From the NCBI RefSeq assembly GCF_001276715.1, contig NZ_LIUQ01000007.1, positions 95,692-159,691 of the forward strand: a stretch of DNA of 64,000 bases, given 5' to 3'. Below the pieces are notes generated by a model that worked only from the letters and a program-made list of their open reading frames with translations, did not search any database and had not been told where the DNA came from. Each line of letters begins with the position of its first letter. Position 1 is the stretch's first letter. This document shows positions 37,741 to 45,657 of the stretch, one piece after another. Origin of the DNA: Planktothricoides sp. SR001 (lineage in GTDB: Bacteria; Cyanobacteriota; Cyanobacteriia; Cyanobacteriales; Laspinemataceae). Both the position numbers and the translations under genes were made by a program.

Positions 37741-37929
37741 ATTATCAGTAATGATGTGAAAAATTTTCAGATTTAAATTGTAAATTTAATTTGATTGAAA
37801 AATACATAAATTCTCAAATTATATTTATCAAAATAAATTATTTAATTGATGAATATTCATCGTTAAAAATCCCTAAAATCTTCTATCTCCCAATCATTAA
37901 TTAACCCTGGAAAAATTACTCATGTCATT

Positions 37930-38868
37930 ATGACTCCACCTTCTACTATATCGACCAATAAGACCAAACCAGAACCAGCCGGAAATCATCGCCTACAACC
38001 GAATTGGCTTGGCCCTTTGGCATTGCTTGGCCCATCAGGAATTTGGTTAGTGTTATTGTTGGTGCTGCCCACCTTGGTGATTTTTCAACTAAGTTTGGTG
38101 CCGGAAATCCAACCTGGGGAAAAAGTGATTCCGTCCGGGCTGGATAATTATTGTCGAGTCTTGGGATTTGATCAGTGTCAATGGGCTAATTTCGATCCGG
38201 TTTATTTACAAGTGATTGGCCGATCGCTCCTGTTAGCATCTGGCACCACCAGCATTTGTTTGATCCTCGGATTTCCTGTCGCTTACTGGTTAGCCTTGCA
38301 AACTCCCAAACGCTGGCAAAATTTACTTTTATTAGGGTTTGTCTTGCCTTTGTGGACTTCTTCCCTGCTGCGGTCTTATGCCTGGAAAACCATTTTGCGG
38401 CCTACTGGGGTACTGAATAGCATTATCGCCACTGTGGGACTACCCCCGACGGATTTGTTGCACTCTACGTCAGCGGTACTGATTGGCATGAGTTACAGCT
38501 TTTTGCCTTATATGGTACTGATTCTTTATGCTTCTTTGGAAAAACTCGATCGCCGTTTGTTGGAAGCGGCGGCGGATTTGGGCGCTAATCCCGTGGAAGT
38601 CTTTTTGAAAGTAACCGTACCCCAAACCCTGCCGGGAATTGCAGCGGGTTGTTTGCTGGTGTTTATCAGCGGTCTGGGGGATTTCGTGGATCCCGAACTT
38701 TTGGGCGGGGCTTCCAGCATGACGGTATCTCGGTTAATTTACGATCAATTTTTGGGGGCAGCGCGGGATTGGGGCTTTGGTTCTGCCCTGAGTATGGTGT
38801 TAATTACGGCGGTGAGTATTGCGATCGCGTTGATGATTCGCTTTGGTGATGCCAGCCCGAAAAAATAA
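37930..38868 (+). CDS. potB: Polyamine ABC importer permease
   Basis: A 312-aa membrane protein with six predicted helices and the ABC permease loop LDRRLLEAAADLGANPVEVFLKVTVPQTLPG at about residues 200-232 (the EAA motif). It matches the PotB/PotH class by length and position between potD and potC. It forms the channel together with PotC. The 190 bp before it are AT-rich with no clear terminator, so it may be co-transcribed with potD. Confidence 0.9.
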   Translation: MTPPSTISTNKTKPEPAGNHRLQPNWLGPLALLGPSGIWLVLLLVLPTLVIFQLSLVPEIQPGEKVIPSGLDNYCRVLGFDQCQWANFDPVYLQVIGRSLLLASGTTSICLILGFPVAYWLALQTPKRWQNLLLLGFVLPLWTSSLLRSYAWKTILRPTGVLNSIIATVGLPPTDLLHSTSAVLIGMSYSFLPYMVLILYASLEKLDRRLLEAAADLGANPVEVFLKVTVPQTLPGIAAGCLLVFISGLGDFVDPELLGGASSMTVSRLIYDQFLGAARDWGFGSALSMVLITAVSIAIALMIRFGDASPKK

Positions 38869-39289
<421 letters not shown>

Positions 39290-40135
39290 ATGATAGACAC
39301 CAAAATTTCACAGGAGGACATCCCGGTAGATATGTTAAAAGGTAAGCAAAAATTGCGAATTTCTTGGTCGGTGATGTTTGCCGGGGCAATGTTCTTTTTT
39401 ATGTATTTGCCTATTTTGGTTTTGACTTTTTATAGTTTCAATGAATCTCGCTATAGTGCGGCTTGGGGTGGCTTTACTTTCAAATGGTATCTGAATTTAT
39501 TTCAAGATGAGTCAATTTTGCTGGCACTCCGCAATAGTTTGATGGTGGGGTTGTTAGCGATCGCGGTTTCGGCGGTCTTAGGAACTTTGATGGCTGTGGG
39601 TTTAGCTCGGTATAATTTTTTCGGCAAAACTTTATATAAAGGGATTTCTTACCTGCCTTTAATTATTCCCGATATTGCGATCGCTGTGGCTACCCTGGTA
39701 TTTTTAGCCGCTGTCCAAATTACCCTAAGTTTGTGGACAATTATTGCCGCCCATATCGTCTTTTGTCTCGCTTATATTGCCCTAGTAGTTTCCACTCGAT
39801 TAGCGGATTTAGACCCTCATTTAGAAGAAGCCGCTTTAGATTTAGGCGCCACCCCAGTGCAAGCTTTTCTACAAGTTTTATTACCGCAGTTAATGCCCGG
39901 AATTGTATCCGGTTGTCTGTTGGCATTTGTCCTGAGTTTGGATGATTTTTTAATCGCCAGTTTTACCGCAGGCAGTGGCGCTGTTACTTTGCCAATGGAA
40001 ATATTTGGCCGCATTCGTACCGGGGTAAAACCGGATATTAATGCTTTGAGTGTGATGTTGATTATCTTCTCTGGATCTATCGCCTTTTTCGGGGAATTTC
40101 TCCGTTCTCAGGGAGAAACAAAAACCGCTAAATAA
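39290..40135 (+). CDS. potC: Polyamine ABC importer permease
   Basis: A 281-aa membrane protein with six predicted helices. The cytoplasmic loop LDPHLEEAALDLGATPVQAFLQVLLPQLMPG at about residues 178-210 is the EAA motif of PotC/PotI. It is the partner of PotB in the importer. A Rho-independent terminator follows 18 bp after the stop, marking the end of the pot unit. AGGAGG-like bases near its start are not obvious; ATG 39290 is used. Confidence 0.9.
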   Translation: MIDTKISQEDIPVDMLKGKQKLRISWSVMFAGAMFFFMYLPILVLTFYSFNESRYSAAWGGFTFKWYLNLFQDESILLALRNSLMVGLLAIAVSAVLGTLMAVGLARYNFFGKTLYKGISYLPLIIPDIAIAVATLVFLAAVQITLSLWTIIAAHIVFCLAYIALVVSTRLADLDPHLEEAALDLGATPVQAFLQVLLPQLMPGIVSGCLLAFVLSLDDFLIASFTAGSGAVTLPMEIFGRIRTGVKPDINALSVMLIIFSGSIAFFGEFLRSQGETKTAK

Positions 40136-40152
40136 TCCTGAATTTTATCCGC

Positions 40153-40190
40153 AATAACCCCGGTTTTTTTAGAAAAGCCGGGGTTATTTT
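40153..40190 (+). terminator. Rho-independent terminator after potC
   Basis: Perfect 11-bp arms AATAACCCCGG and CCGGGGTTATT around a 14-nt loop, then T-rich sequence. Confidence 0.85.
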
Positions 40191-40209
40191 ACTGCGCTTT
40201 TCTGTTGAT

Positions 40210-40376
40210 TACAGCGGTTTTTAGATTAATAAACCACAGCCGGCGGGGATTTCACCCCGCCTAATGTCGCGCAAGTCGGTTTTAACGGACTGTAGGGGTC
40301 AACGGCCGTTGACCCCTACAGGCGGGAATTCATTCCCTGGCGATTAATGTGGTTTACTCAGTAGAAAACCGCTGTA
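40210..40376. mobile_element. MITE-like element, family A (both ends intact)
   Basis: About 167 bp with terminal inverted repeats TACAGCGGTTTT (40210-40221) and AAAACCGCTGTA (40365-40376), extended inward by AAACCACA/TGTGGTTT. The centre has palindromes, including GGGGTCAACG/CGTTGACCCC. No open frame. It matches the element at 11785-11970. No clear target duplication is visible. It lies between the potC terminator and the NB-ARC gene. Confidence 0.75.
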
Positions 40377-40388
40377 GGATTGCTATAT

Positions 40389-41786
40389 CTACTGATTTTT
40401 CACATACTGTTTAAATAAGCCTTGCACGGTAAATAGGGACGCACCATTATTATCGCTGACTTTTTCGATTAAACCCCGTTTCCGCAAAGATTGGATCGCG
40501 GTCAAAAAATCCGCATCCGGTAGGGGCGAATGGCCATTCGCCCCTACTGGTTTCTGGAAAATATCGGCGGCTTCTTGGTTGACTAACCACCCCAAGACTA
40601 TTTTTTCAGATGCCGATAACCGTTGATAATATTCTTGTAATCTGGGTTCTAAGTCTCCGAGAAATAAACCGGGATAGGATAGGTAGCGATCGACGCTGCG
40701 GTTAAATAAGTCTTCAATGGTAGCGGCAACGATATTTAACCAGGACGGGTTGCCGCTATAAATTTGGATTAGTTCCCCCCATTTATCGTCATCCTTTAAC
40801 CCTTTGTTGCTTAATATTTCTCCTGCTGCTGCTTCTCTCAAACCTCCCAGTTGTAAGCTACGGCAATGGCGGTTTTCTCCTTCTAAGGTGGCAATTTCTG
40901 TGGGTTTTTCCCAACTGAGGATGAGGAAGCAACTTTTGTGAGGCGATCGCGCCATTTCTTTGAGGAATTTCCCATAACTTTCGGCTTCTGGGAGATAAGT
41001 GCCTGCGAATTTTTCACGGGCAAACAGTTCTTGGAAGTCATCGAGAATAATCAGGCAACGATTTAAACGCAAATAGTCGATCGGGGATGATGATTTCGTT
41101 TCCTGATTTTGGGAAAAAAACTCAATTAAATTGGTTTGGAAAGATTTTAGGGTGAGAGTTTCGCTACAGTTGCGCCAAAGAATATAGTCAAAGTTATCTT
41201 TAATTTGTTCTACCAGTTCTCTAGCGAGGGTGGTTTTGCCCATTCCCGGCAAGCCAAAGATAGTGATAAGGCGGATTTTTTCGGCCAAAATCAACTTTTT
41301 TAGGGTGGTTATTTCTGCACGGCGGTTGTTATGATGCTCCCAGTCCGGGGCTTCGGTTAAATTGTGGCGTTGTTCTGGTTGTTTGCTAGGGGAATTTGTG
41401 GAGGAATTGGCAGAGGGCGATCGGGTTTTTGTGGCTTTCTTTACTTTGGGATAGGGGCAAATTTCGCTACAGATATTAATATCACCAAAAATTTGTGTAT
41501 CCGAGCCAAAATTTGAAATATGGGAAAATTCTATTCGGTCTAAGGTAGATTTTAAATTGGCTTTTTTGACCTCTTCACCCAACACATCCGAGAGCATTTT
41601 CCACAATTGCGCCGCGACTCTTTTAGTATGGTCTTTATTACAATGATAATCCTGGGCTATTTGCTTGTAACTTTGATTTTCTAAAGTTCCTTCTAAGATA
41701 GTGCGTTGCAGTGAGTCGAGGCGCTTTCCGGTTTTAGCAAAAACGCGATCGTCCGTCCACTCGATCGCCTCTTGGATATCCATCAT
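40389..41786 (-). CDS. HTH (vWA-MoxR-associated type) plus NB-ARC ATPase
   Basis: A 465-aa STAND-type protein. Residues 1-85 match the N-terminal HTH of vWA-MoxR-associated proteins (MDIQEAIEWTDDRVFAKTGKR, YKQIAQDYHCNKDHTKRVA). An NB-ARC domain follows from about 150: Walker A GLPGMGKTT at 178-186 and Walker B CLIILDDFQEL. A winged-helix part ends the protein, with no sensor repeats or effector domain. Near residue 413, the segment PVGANGHSPL is encoded by a 28-bp palindrome (40520-40547). It is divergent from the unusual gene set starting at 42139 and may regulate it. Confidence 0.82.
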   Translation of the reverse strand: MMDIQEAIEWTDDRVFAKTGKRLDSLQRTILEGTLENQSYKQIAQDYHCNKDHTKRVAAQLWKMLSDVLGEEVKKANLKSTLDRIEFSHISNFGSDTQIFGDINICSEICPYPKVKKATKTRSPSANSSTNSPSKQPEQRHNLTEAPDWEHHNNRRAEITTLKKLILAEKIRLITIFGLPGMGKTTLARELVEQIKDNFDYILWRNCSETLTLKSFQTNLIEFFSQNQETKSSSPIDYLRLNRCLIILDDFQELFAREKFAGTYLPEAESYGKFLKEMARSPHKSCFLILSWEKPTEIATLEGENRHCRSLQLGGLREAAAGEILSNKGLKDDDKWGELIQIYSGNPSWLNIVAATIEDLFNRSVDRYLSYPGLFLGDLEPRLQEYYQRLSASEKIVLGWLVNQEAADIFQKPVGANGHSPLPDADFLTAIQSLRKRGLIEKVSDNNGASLFTVQGLFKQYVKNQ

Positions 41787-41834
41787 TGTTAGGTAAGGTC
41801 ATCATTGTAGTTAAGGTTTGACGTTACTTTATCA

Positions 41835-41960
41835 CACCAAATGCCACTTTTGCCACCAAATGTCACTTTTTGTCACCAAGTCGGGGTCAAAAAATTTGAA
41901 AAATACGCCACCAAATGCCACCGCTTATCCGGTGACGGAATAAAAATTGCGTGGCAAAAT
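41835..41960. promoter_or_regulatory. Iteron-like operator candidates upstream of the NB-ARC gene
   Basis: The motif CACCAAATG[C/T]CAC occurs at 41835-41847, 41854-41866 and 41909-41921, with a partial CACCAAG at 41874-41880 and an inverted half GTGGCAAAA at 41951. The first two copies start 19 bp apart and the partial one follows 20 bp later, about two helical turns each. They lie 50-135 bp upstream of the HTH/NB-ARC start and fit an autoregulatory site. Confidence 0.55.
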
Positions 41961-42138
41961 AATAGATATGTAGCCAAAGGAGCGATTCGCCCTCCGCGTT
42001 AGCTTCGCTAACGCACATATTTTTTTAGCTAGATGACGCGCTCCGCTTGTGTTACTCCCGCGAGGGAATATTGTAACCATCCGCATTTGACTAATCAAAT
42101 AAACGCTATATAAGCGTTATCATAAGGGGAATTATGCC

Positions 42139-42873
42139 ATGATTTTTAGCTGGCCTTTTAAGGACTCCTCTGATGGTGATAAAAAAATCACCCGCGAAGA
42201 TGAACGGCGAATAGTTGCTCAGTTTAAGGAATGGTTGCCGCGTATTTTGGCAGTGCCGGAAGTACAGGCAGTGATAACTTTTGATCAGGTGATTAGTTAT
42301 TTACAGAGCGATCGACCCCCCAACTCGGCTGTAAATAAGAGTGTAGTTATTCGTCAAAATCATGCTCAAGGGCAACTTTTAGGATGGGTATTTTTGGATC
42401 AAAATAACAGCTTTGTTTCTCGTCCTGATGGAACCGCATACGGTCGTCAGTTATTAGCTCGCAAACTAGATGGAAAACTGCAACAAAATTTGGGTAACAA
42501 AGACCTGATGCTGGTGGACATCCAGTCTCAAAAGTCTGGTTTTGAGGAGTTTCATCGCTCAATAACAGACCAGTATCAACAATGGTTGCGAGACATCCTG
42601 AAACTACCAGAAATCGTGCCTATTATGACGTATGAAGCCGCCATCCAATATTTTATCACAGACCGCCCATCCGATCCAAGGATAGAGAAAGGAGCTATTA
42701 TTCGTCAACCTCATTCGCAAGGTCAACTCTTGGCACAAGTGTTTTTGGATAGCAACAACGACTTAGTTAGACGTTCTGATGGTAAACCCTATGGTCGTCA
42801 GCTTGTAGCCAAAAAACTGGACGAAGAATTATTAGACGCTTTTGGCAATAAAAACTTGATTATTGTTGAATAA
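42139..42873 (+). CDS. Unknown protein with two internal repeats, 244 aa
   Basis: Not a family I recognise. It has two ~110-aa repeats. Repeat 1 runs from about residue 22 to 130 (FKEWLPRILAVPEVQAVITFDQ, SDRPPNSAV, VIRQNHAQGQLLGWVFLD, DGTAYGRQLLARKLD, NKDLMLVD). Repeat 2 runs from about 138 to 244 (YQQWLRDILKLPEI, TDRPSDPRI, IIRQPHSQGQLLAQVFLD, DGKPYGRQLVAKKLD, NKNLIIVE). No membrane segment or catalytic motif. It begins the gene set up to 45657, and its last ~20 bp were copied with the tandem duplication that follows. The tail of each repeat resembles the C-terminus of both small membrane proteins. Confidence 0.8.
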   Translation: MIFSWPFKDSSDGDKKITREDERRIVAQFKEWLPRILAVPEVQAVITFDQVISYLQSDRPPNSAVNKSVVIRQNHAQGQLLGWVFLDQNNSFVSRPDGTAYGRQLLARKLDGKLQQNLGNKDLMLVDIQSQKSGFEEFHRSITDQYQQWLRDILKLPEIVPIMTYEAAIQYFITDRPSDPRIEKGAIIRQPHSQGQLLAQVFLDSNNDLVRRSDGKPYGRQLVAKKLDEELLDAFGNKNLIIVE

Positions 42874-42883
42874 GGATAAGATT

Positions 42884-43189
42884 ATGATACCTTTGTTGCT
42901 TGCTGCTATTGCTGTTGCTGTAGTTATTTTTGTGATTATATATCTGATTCGGGTTCACTGGGACACACTTGCCGAATGGTTTCAGCAAAAGGAAGGACTT
43001 ATAAAATCGGATGAAATTGCTGCTCTTATTAAAACAACGCTGGAATCTGGAGCAGTAATTATTCAGGGGATTTTTAAGAAAAAAACAGGCGCTCCTGTTG
43101 AGGGACGTGTCATTCATCATAAAGATATCGATTCAAAAACCAGCGCTGCTTTTAGGGAGAGTTCATCTGGTGTTTTGATTGTTGAATAA
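42884..43189 (+). CDS. Small membrane protein, paralogue 1
   Basis: A 101-aa protein from ATG 42884 (frame open from 42863, overlapping the previous gene). One N-terminal membrane helix (PLLLAAIAVAVVIFVIIYLI), then a cytosolic tail: WFQQKEGLIKSDEIAALIKTTLESG, IIQGIFKKKTGAPVEGRVIHH, KDIDSK and a final VLIVE. It is a diverged copy of the protein at 43449. The tail after GIF resembles the last ~45 residues of each repeat in the 244-aa protein. It starts 10 bp after that gene's stop, so the two are coupled. Confidence 0.75.
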   Translation: MIPLLLAAIAVAVVIFVIIYLIRVHWDTLAEWFQQKEGLIKSDEIAALIKTTLESGAVIIQGIFKKKTGAPVEGRVIHHKDIDSKTSAAFRESSSGVLIVE

Positions 43190-43222
43190 AAGTGCCACAG
43201 CCAATATCTAATTTTTTAAAAA

Positions 43223-43333
43223 ATGATCGGCGATATTCGCATCCAGGGGATTTTTTATCCCGTAACCGAACCTATCGCTCCCGGTTGTTTTTTCACCACT
43301 TGTGCCAATAGTGTTGAAAAAACAACGCTATAG
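43223..43333 (+). pseudogene. Remnant of a second copy of the AAA ATPase gene start
   Basis: A 36-codon frame MIGDIRIQGIFYPVTEPIAPG... matches the first ~20 residues of the AAA ATPase at 43792 (MNASRDIRIQGIPDTVPEPTA), then degenerates and stops. Spacing confirms a tandem duplication: membrane gene to ATPase start is about the same length in both copies. The sequence from 43398 to 43448 repeats the end of the 244-aa gene and the leader of membrane gene 1. Confidence 0.75.
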
Positions 43334-43448
43334 TTATTTGGTAATAGCCAACAATAGTTTTGTTATTTTGTGCAAAAAAAAATTAGCCAAAAACTATTAG
43401 TAGCTTTCGGCAAGTAAAACTTGATTCTTGTTGAATGAGAATAGTATT

Positions 43449-43760
43449 ATGGATCCGCTGACAATTTTAGTTCTGGGTGCGATAGCAGCCTACAATCTTT
43501 TTGTAATTGTATATTTTGTTTACCTTACTTGGTCAATAATTGTTGAATGGTTTCAGAACAATGAAGAAGTAGCTACAGAATGGGATAACGTCGCTGCTAC
43601 TGTTAAAACAGCACTGGAATCTGGTGAAGTAGCAGTTGTTCAGGGTATTTTTAACAGAAATACAGGCAAGCCTGTCAAGGGACGTACCATTAAGTATGAC
43701 GATCTCGACTCACGAGTACGCGAAGTTCATCGCAACAACCCTGTTGTGATTTGGCAGTAG
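43449..43760 (+). CDS. Small membrane protein, paralogue 2
   Basis: A 103-aa protein from ATG 43449. One N-terminal membrane helix (ILVLGAIAAYNLFVIVYFVYL), then WSIIVEWFQNNEEVATEWDNVAATVKTALESG, VVQGIFNRNTGKPVKGRTIKYDDLDSRV and VVIWQ. Conserved with paralogue 1 at EWFQ, T-LESG, QGIF, TG-PV-GR and LDS/IDS. The region between helix and tail is helical. It ends 31 bp before the AAA ATPase start, which has an AGGAGAAA site, so the two are co-expressed. A membrane-anchored adaptor or substrate for the ATPase is a reasonable guess, not shown. Confidence 0.75.
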   Translation: MDPLTILVLGAIAAYNLFVIVYFVYLTWSIIVEWFQNNEEVATEWDNVAATVKTALESGEVAVVQGIFNRNTGKPVKGRTIKYDDLDSRVREVHRNNPVVIWQ

Positions 43761-43791
43761 AAAAGCAACCCAATTTAAAAGTCAGGAGAAA

Positions 43792-44919
43792 ATGAACGCA
43801 TCCCGTGATATTCGCATACAGGGTATTCCTGATACTGTACCCGAACCTACCGCAGCCGTTTGTCGTTCTCGACTTTTAACGGCAGTGAATAAACTGATTG
43901 ATGAAACAGGTCTGGATAACATCAGGATTACTGTGGGTGATGCTTCTAGTTTTTCGAGTTTTTGGGAAAACATCAATCTCCCAGGTAGAGGTGATTCAAA
44001 TCAGAAAAACCGCGACCCAGAATTGTCACCAGAAGAGCGGGCAAAAAGGTACGAAGCTCAACAACCCATATTTACTTTCAAGCAGTTAGTCATTCCTGAA
44101 GAAGTAGAAGAAGACCTGCTTTTAGCTGTTGACTTAATTCGGCTAGAGTTTAAAGTTTTCGATGAGTGGGGGTTAAGGAAAATAGAACCTTTTCCCCGCA
44201 CAGCGTTAAACTTTCACGGTAAACCGGGAACAGGAAAAACTCTAGCAGCACACGCCATAGCATCTAAAATTAACCGCCCGATTTTAGTCGCCAGTTACGC
44301 TCAAATTGAGAGTATGTATCACGGCGAAGGTCCCAAGAACGTGGAGGCAATTTTTCTCGCAGCAGAGCGAGACAATGCATTGTTATTTATAGATGAAGCT
44401 GACTCCTTACTTTCCAAACGACTAACCAATGTCACCCAAGGTTCGGAGCAAGCTATCAACTCAATGCGTAGTCAGTTGCTTATTTGCTTAGAGCAATTTC
44501 GCGGTGTGGTGATTTTTTCCACAAATCTTGTTGAAAACTATGACAAGGCATTTGAAACGCGGGTGAGAAACATCAATTTTCCGATGCCAGATGAAACCTG
44601 TCGTCGTGAGATTTGGAAAAGACACCTTGTTGAAGAATTGCCTATAGCCGAAGATGTCTCCATTGAAAAACTAGCTCAGATTGAAGATGTTTGCGGAAGA
44701 GATATCAAGAATGCTATTATTGATGCGTCTATGAGAGCAGCGCGTCAAGACAAGGAAGAAATTGGAATAAGCGAATTTCTTGACTCGGTTGATCGCATTA
44801 AGAAAGCCAGAATTAATGTGACTTCAGAGCCAATGCAGTTAACCCCAAAAGAAAAAGAGGAAGTTGCTGAAAAAGTCAAAGCTGCTATAGCTAAAAAAGA
44901 ACAGGAGACTACATCTTGA
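43792..44919 (+). CDS. AAA+ ATPase of the unusual gene set
   Basis: A 375-aa single-ring AAA ATPase. A ~90-aa N-domain is followed by a linker with a charged EELSPEERAKRYE-like helix. Walker A is HGKPGTGKT at about 142-150, the pore-loop candidate lies in SYAQIESMYHGEG, Walker B is LLFIDEAD at 197-204, sensor 1 is FSTN at 242-245 and arginine fingers lie around 257-259 (ETRVRN). The C-terminal ~40 residues are a highly charged helix (PKEKEEVAEKVKAAIAKKEQ). It looks like a spastin/ClpX-style remodelling motor. With membrane proteins and Cys-rich partners, remodelling or extraction of a membrane target is the inferred job. Confidence 0.85.
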   Translation: MNASRDIRIQGIPDTVPEPTAAVCRSRLLTAVNKLIDETGLDNIRITVGDASSFSSFWENINLPGRGDSNQKNRDPELSPEERAKRYEAQQPIFTFKQLVIPEEVEEDLLLAVDLIRLEFKVFDEWGLRKIEPFPRTALNFHGKPGTGKTLAAHAIASKINRPILVASYAQIESMYHGEGPKNVEAIFLAAERDNALLFIDEADSLLSKRLTNVTQGSEQAINSMRSQLLICLEQFRGVVIFSTNLVENYDKAFETRVRNINFPMPDETCRREIWKRHLVEELPIAEDVSIEKLAQIEDVCGRDIKNAIIDASMRAARQDKEEIGISEFLDSVDRIKKARINVTSEPMQLTPKEKEEVAEKVKAAIAKKEQETTS

Positions 44920-44922
44920 TTA

Positions 44923-45000
44923 GACCTCTTGCAAAATTCCTAAAAGCCCCCCTTAAAAAGGGGGGTTGGGGGGGTCGAAATATTTATTTTGCAAGAGGTC
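44923..45000. mobile_element. 78-bp MITE with TA target duplication
   Basis: Terminal inverted repeats GACCTCTTGCAAAAT and ATTTTGCAAGAGGTC, each flanked by TA, enclose a hairpin around AGCCCCCCTTAAAAAGGGGG. The TA duplication fits an IS630/Tc1-type mover, though the ends also recall IS5-family ends from memory. It sits 3 bp after the AAA gene stop, and the next reading frame runs out of its right end. Confidence 0.85.
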
Positions 45001-45417
45001 TATTTATTACTAGGCTTTCCTTATATCACCAGTAGAGACAAAACCAAAGCCATCAAAGATCGTATTCTTGATAAAAATCCGTTTATTGCAGTTATGTCTG
45101 TGAAACTAGGCATTCTTGAACTTTTGCGAGGCACGGAAACAACTTTGTCAAGTCTCTATGAAGATTTATCAGCATCAGGTTTTTTATGGCTTAATCGACG
45201 AGAGAGAGGTACTCAATTTGGTGATTTAGATTCTCGAACTAGCGTTTCTGATAAACCTAGAATTCTGGATTGGTATGATCTACCAGATTATAAAGATCCT
45301 TACTGTCCTGTTTGCGGTGATTTTATTGAAGGGCAAATAAAATCAGGAAACATTTCAGCAAGACCTTCTGAAGAGGAAATTTCAGCTTTTGGCACAGATT
45401 TATTTGAATCGAGGTGA
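44989..45417 (+). CDS. Unknown protein with CPVC motif, 5' end altered by the MITE
   Basis: Up to 142 aa if the TTG inside the MITE at 44989 is used; ATG 45094 would give 107 aa. Native-looking sequence starts at about 45005 (LLLGFPYITSRDKTKAIKDRI), so the original start codon was probably displaced by the insertion. Other visible parts: LGILELLRGTETTLSSLYEDL (helical), DKPRILDWYDLPDY, and a single CPVCGDFI near residue 107, a half zinc site. The stop is 3 bp before the next Cys-rich gene, so the two act together. Confidence 0.6.
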   Translation: MQEVYLLLGFPYITSRDKTKAIKDRILDKNPFIAVMSVKLGILELLRGTETTLSSLYEDLSASGFLWLNRRERGTQFGDLDSRTSVSDKPRILDWYDLPDYKDPYCPVCGDFIEGQIKSGNISARPSEEEISAFGTDLFESR

Positions 45418-45420
45418 AAT

Positions 45421-45657
45421 ATGCAACTAAAAAAACGCACTTGCAATGACTGCGGTGGAACTGGTCGTTTAACCTGCTCTCACTGTGGTGGGCATGGAGG
45501 ATATAGTAGTGGATCTCGCATGGGAGAGTATAGTAGCGATCACAATAATGTACCTGATAACAGAACAGTATGGATGACTTGCACTTGGTGCGGTGGGCGC
45601 CGAACTCTAACTTGCGATCGGTGTCATGGAATGGGTTATGTTGAATTTTATGAGTAA
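45421..45657 (+). CDS. DnaJ-type cysteine-rich zinc protein
   Basis: A 78-aa protein made almost only of the DnaJ central domain: CNDCGGTG, CSHCGGHG, CTWCGGRR and CDRCHGMG, i.e. four CxxCxGxG modules with the third deviating. It should bind two zinc ions and could bind unfolded protein or act as a redox or assembly factor. No J-domain is present. It follows the CPVC protein by 3 bp and is the last gene of the set that begins at 42139. Confidence 0.85.
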   Translation: MQLKKRTCNDCGGTGRLTCSHCGGHGGYSSGSRMGEYSSDHNNVPDNRTVWMTCTWCGGRRTLTCDRCHGMGYVEFYE

